Assembly (NCBI GenBank): GCA_963575745.1
Contig: CAUYUJ010016307.1
Span: 248,255-281,123 of the forward strand
Origin: Prorocentrum cordatum
Lineage: Eukaryota; Sar; Dinophyceae; Prorocentrales; Prorocentraceae
Direction of reading: 5' to 3'
Length of the DNA stretch: 32,869 nucleotides
Shown here: in pieces, positions 29,475 through 32,869 of the stretch
Layout: every line of letters begins with the position of its first letter
Position numbering within the stretch: position 1 is the stretch's first letter
Notes under the pieces: model-generated
What the model was told of the DNA's origin: nothing
Seen by the model: the letters and a program-made list of their open reading frames with translations, nothing else
Database searches by the model: none
Position numbers and translations under genes: made by a program

Positions 29475-30321
29475 GGGCAGCCGCTCCGACCCAGGCGGCG
29501 ACGCGCCGGGCGCGACCATCTCTCCGCGCCCCGGCCGGTGGCCTCCAGGGTGCCCGGGCTGGGAGGTACTCCTCGGCCCGGCCACACGCAGCTAGGGCAA
29601 GACCTCGCTCCTCCCTCCTCCATCCTCCCTCCCTCCCTCCTCCTCCCCTCCCTCCTCTCCCTCCTCCCTCCTCCCTCCTCTCCCTCCTCCCTCCTGCCTC
29701 CCCCCTCCTCTCCGCCCCAGCTCAGGAAAGACGCGCTGTTCAAGATGATGTGGTGCTGTGAACCTGGGCAAAAATGGTCCCTGGTGCGCGGCTTCAGGGG
29801 GCCGCGGAAGGGGAGGGGGGGGGCGGCAATTCCAAGCGCGCCAGTCAGTCTTTGAGAAGCTCCTGCGGCCCCCAGCAATGGGATCCAGCGAAGGGCCACT
29901 CTAGAATATATCCGATTCGGCAGCGCTGCTCCTGACTAGACTCGAGGAACCCGGCCCGTCCAGGATCCGAGACGAAGATGCGTGCACCTTCGGGCGCACC
30001 CCGACCCGCAGGCGCCCCGGCGCGCGGGCCAAGGCGGCCAAGTCCGACGAGGTCCTCGGCAGAGGAGCCCCGCGGTCCTGCGCGCGCCCAACCTCGGCGG
30101 CGCGGGCCGACTCCCGGGAGCTCTGCCGGCCCGCACGCGCCCAGCCCCCCGACACGGGCCGACTCCGCGAGCTCTGCGCTGAGGTGGCGGGAGGTCCGCC
30201 CGGTATCGGCGGCGCCGCCAGGAAGGGGAGGCGGCGAGGCTTCCGAGAGGCCTTCCTGAAAGACTCTCGCCCCGTATGAAGAGCGCCACCCCGTCGCACC
30301 ACTCCAAAACGTGTGCAAGTG
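29475..30321. other. No gene seen; (CCTCC)n stretch
   Basis: CCTCC/CTCCCTCC repeats at about 29610-29710. The remainder is GC-rich with open frames on both strands and no domain. Confidence 0.5.
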
Positions 30322-30728
30322 TAGGGCGGGCCGGGCGTTTCGCCCGAGACTGCCTCGGTATTGATAACTCCGGATATTGAAGCTTGCAACGGCTTTTCGG
30401 ATGGAGGGCGGGTGGTTTTCGAAATGTGGCTCTCTCCTTAGGGTCGCGCACATTCGTCTTAAAAGTTTGCAACAATTTCACGGATGAAGGGCGGGTGGGT
30501 TTCAAAATGTGAGTCTCGCCTCAGAAACGCGCACATCCTTTTAACAGGTTGCAACAGTCTCAAGGATGAAGGGGGGTCCTGTTCGAAACGCGTCAATCGC
30601 CTTAGTGCCGCGCACATTCGTTTTACAAGTTTGCAAGAGTTGCAAGATTTCGTATGGCCGAAATCTGGCAAGATTGAGGATTGTCAGGACGCAACAGCCA
30701 CGTTGATTCGCGGTGTGGGAGTCCCAGG
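30322..30728 (+). mobile_element. Composite repeat, second copy: leader + three units + trailer
   Basis: Leader TAGGGCGGGCCGGGCG at 30322, unit marks near 30413, 30496 and 30577, trailer GTTGATTCGCGGTG at 30702. Order and leader spacing match the 5683-6713 copy, but with three units instead of nine. A further trailer-like word (CGTCCCAGGAATGGCG) follows at 31018-31033. Confidence 0.75.
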
Positions 30729-30756
30729 TAAGCGTTCGGGCGCGATTCTGAGCTGC

Positions 30757-31001
30757 AGCTCCACATGGGGGTGGCGGAGATGGGGGAAGGCGACAGGCCG
30801 GCCGCCGCTTTTGCAAGCCAAGCGGGGCTCAAACACTTCCAAACCGGCTTCGGGGCCCGCATTATAACTCAAGTGGTCCCAATTTCTCTCTCCATGCGTC
30901 TCGAATTGTCTCCCTTTCTCCCGATTCGTCTCAGTTTCTCTCAGACCTAACGGCGTGCTCAACTTTCGCCGCCCCCGTTGGCGCCACCCCCATGTGGAGC
31001 T
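30757..31001. mobile_element. Element bounded by perfect 20-bp inverted repeats
   Basis: AGCTCCACATGGGGGTGGCG at 30757-30776 is perfectly inverted at 30982-31001, 205 bases apart. Weaker inverted similarity continues inward for about 18 bases. It sits within trailer-like sequence of the composite repeat. No coding frame. Target-site duplication not established. Confidence 0.65.
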
Positions 31002-31044
31002 CGATCCGCGGCGCTGACGTCCCAGGAATGGCGCTCTGGCATTA

Positions 31045-31115
31045 GATCGGGCGTGTCCTCCCACAGGCGAATTTTTGGAGGAACAATAAAAAATAGCCCC
31101 CCAAAAAAAACTCAT
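31045..31115 (+). mobile_element. M2 MITE, 5' fragment
   Basis: TA at 31043-31044 then GATCGGGCGTGTCCTCCCAC, AGGCGAATTTTTGGAGGAAC and an A-rich stretch. No right end found. Confidence 0.7.
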
Positions 31116-31349
31116 GAAGACGGATCTCGATCCGGATGTTGTGCTTTGTTCCCCGCAGCGGGGAGGCGGCACAGCCACATGAGTCATGGTAGTGATCGTG
31201 ATTGCGTGCAGGGTTTGTGGGTCAAGCTTGAGGCACAGCCTTTGGTTTCGACATCCTTTCCACCCGCTTCCTACACTATCAGCCTACCCTTCCCCCGCGC
31301 TAGGTCCTCTTCCGGCGGGCGGGCCGCAGTCCGAGCGCGGGGGCGTAAC

Positions 31350-31924
31350 ATGGCGCATGCAGCCGTGGGCCCATGGACTGGGCCAGACATCGACGCGCTC
31401 TGCGCGGAGCGCGCCGCTTGGGCCGTGGGGGGGACATCCTGGAGGTGGAACTCTGGCACGAGCAATTCGGGGAGTCCTGCGGGACGGGCGTGATCGAGGT
31501 CATTGGGCATGGGCCTCGTACGCGCCTGTTCGAGGCTAAGGTTCACGACGTCGAGGACCAGTACTACCACTGGTGGATGTTCCACAGCAACAAGGCGGAG
31601 AACCCAGGGCTATTCCGGGCGACAGCGGGCAAAGGCGACGACGACGAGGTGAACTTCAAGGGCCGCGAGGTCACTCCCGTGTACACGTGGCGCGTTTTGA
31701 ACAGCAACGGGCTGGAGGCGGACCTCGAAATCGTCGACTGGCTCTCGGAGAAGCGGCGCAAGGACATCTCGGACGTGGTGCGGCGTCCGACGGGCGGTCC
31801 ACGCGACGGCGGGGGAGCTGCGGGCGCACCGACCATGGTGGAGCTCTCCTTCGGGCTCGCGGAGACGCCGCTCGACCAGTTCTTATTGATGGTGCTGGGG
31901 ACCGCACGCGGGAGGCCGGCGTGA
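31350..31924 (+). pseudogene. N-terminal part of a retroelement polyprotein (decayed)
   Basis: ATG 31350 opens MAHAAVGPWTGPDIDALC, then the frame must change within the G7 run at 31427-31433 to continue as GDILEVELWHEQFGESCGTG, later VEDQYYHWWMFHS and TPVYTWRVLN, stopping at 31924. An alternative start (ATG 31373) lies directly in the second frame but gives an Arg-rich, unlikely N-terminus. The Trp/Tyr-rich domain is of a kind I associate, from memory, with the first part of long polyproteins repeated across dinoflagellate genomes; no enzyme motif is visible. The reading continues one base over after about 31915 (DLRRLEASVGRGL). Confidence 0.5.
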
Positions 31925-31925
31925 A

Positions 31926-32171
31926 GGCGATCTGAGGCGCCTCGAGGCCAGCGTGGGGCGGGGCCTTAGTACTGCGCCGGCGCGCCGCACCGCGAATACC
32001 ATGGGCGAGTGCAGTCTCCGGAGGGCGGCCGTCATGCGAGGAGCCCTTCGCGGCCTCGGGAGTCCCGTCGCTCGGATGGGAATCGCGACACGGGCCGCCG
32101 TTAGGACGCCCGGGAGGAGGTCAGGCTGGCCGCTCGCGAAGCCAGATGCGAGCGCGGCCGCGTTCGGGTGA
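31926..32171 (+). pseudogene. Middle, Arg-rich part of the same polyprotein
   Basis: The frame GDLRRLEASVGRGLSTAPAR continues the previous one after a one-base shift, then becomes Ala/Arg-rich and stops at 32171, overlapping the next frame from 32146. A short helical segment followed by a basic low-complexity linker is a plausible polyprotein spacer. Little else can be said. Confidence 0.35.
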
Positions 32172-32869
32172 GGCTCCGCGGCGCGACGGCGTGCCCGCAC
32201 ATTTTGAGACGTGTGCTGCGGCTACGGCGGCGGCGCAGGGTCGTCGGGAGCATCGGCGGCGGCACCGCGATCGCCGGCGCTCGCACTCGCCTGTCAGGAA
32301 GAGGCGTTCGAGGTCCAGCTCCTCGTCATCGTCGTCTTTTCGCGACGCCTTCTCCTCCAAGATCGTGACCTGAGCGCGGAAGCACCCAGGTCTCCTGTCC
32401 TGCAGGTCCCTCCAGTCGATGGCGGACAAAGTGGGCAGGGAGGGGGAGGCGCACGCCTGGGAAAAGATGGACACCCCAGCAGCCGCCAAGTCGTACTACC
32501 TGCGCGTCCTGCAGCCGCTGACGGGGGCCGGGCTGCGCAACAATCGGGAGATGGCCACCTTGTGCGCCGCCCTCGACTACCTCGCGCGGGGCCGGACCGC
32601 ATTCGCGGCAAACGTTCTGACGATGAGGCTGAAGGCGGTGGAGATGGCCAGCCGGCACGGCAATTGGGATCGTGCCCAATTCCTGGAGCTGGTGGAGAAC
32701 GACGACACGACGCTGACGACCGTGGAAGAGGAGCAGATGACCAACCAGGAGCTCACGATGCGGCGGAGGCTGAAAGGCCCGGGCAAGGGAACTGGCTTCG
32801 AGACGAGTGGAACTCAAGCGGCGCTTCGAACAACTCTGGCAAGGGGGGCAAGGACAAGCACGGGCGGCC
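32146..32869 (+). pseudogene. Ser/Arg-rich and gag-like part of the polyprotein, open at the window edge
   Basis: Frame: Arg/Ser-rich stretch (RRSHSPVRKRRSRSSS), SSSFRDAFSS, then TGA at 32371-32373. In the same frame follow ARKHPGLLSCRSLQSMADKV, KSYYLRVLQPLTGAGLRNNR, TLCAALDYLARGR, MRLKAVEMASRHGNW and RAQFLELVEN, staying open to the last base. An internal ATG at 32419 could start a separate product. A helical, charged domain after a Ser/Arg-rich linker, with RAQFLEL-type words, fits the gag-like segment of dinoflagellate retroelement polyproteins as I remember them; reverse transcriptase would be expected downstream, outside the window. The in-frame TGA and two upstream shifts indicate a dead copy, unless sequence errors are responsible. 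Confidence 0.55.

Noticed and set aside
28541-29899. 452-residue minus-strand frame
   Set aside because: Crosses an M3 transposon and a CCTCC tract; composition Arg/Pro/Gly-rich with no domain.

Overview
The window looks like nuclear DNA of a dinoflagellate with a GC-rich, repeat-dominated genome; Prorocentrum-like by GC content and style, but the genus is inference. The best direct evidence is a degenerate dinoflagellate spliced-leader sequence in the DNA at 16187-16205, 68 bases upstream of an intronless gene. The coding fragments also resemble families that are abundant in dinoflagellates: a tandem CCCH zinc-finger protein, a 'YHGT' ADP-ribosyltransferase-like protein with WW and C2H2 modules, an RNase H fragment, and a Ser/Arg-rich gag-like retroelement polyprotein. 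There are no bacterial features such as operons or ribosome binding sites. I saw no rRNA or tRNA gene and no CRISPR array.

Layout. 1-13500 holds no convincing gene. It is made of MITE copies, large microsatellites ((TCC)n at 5.3-5.6 kb, (GTA)n at 7.5-8.8 kb), a G-rich array with a long-range period (3.2-4.0 kb), a mobile-looking element built around 83-bp tandem units (5.7-6.7 kb), a family of CCAAGA-type repeats, and a strong hairpin at 12.4 kb. 13.8-19.1 kb is the gene cluster, with three plus-strand genes: CCCH protein, ART-WW-zinc finger protein, and an unrecognised conserved-looking protein. A 12-bp minisatellite separates the first two. 19-31 kb returns to repeats: three MITE families, foldbacks, a 100-N assembly gap inside (TCC)n, a 470-bp (GAT)n tract, and one RNase H fragment. 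From 31.35 kb to the right edge lies the decayed 5' part of a retroelement polyprotein, open at the window end.

Transposons. The main discovery is a 176-bp MITE family (called M1 here): five full-length copies of identical length, each with CAGT-type terminal inverted repeats and TA (or TA-like) flanks, plus at least seven damaged copies. A second family (M2, 140-174 bp, RGTCGGGC ends) and a third (M3, 187 bp, CAGTCAAAAACCC ends) show the same TA pattern. No transposase gene is visible, so the mobilising enzyme must be elsewhere.

Coding integrity. Every coding locus that can be followed across its length needs at least one single-base frame correction, two of them clearly at homopolymers (A8 and C5) and one at G7. 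Either these are recent pseudogenes, which is plausible for retroposed genes, or the assembly carries homopolymer errors. The sequence alone cannot decide. The three genes at 13.8-19.1 kb share a strand but show no sign of a common pathway.
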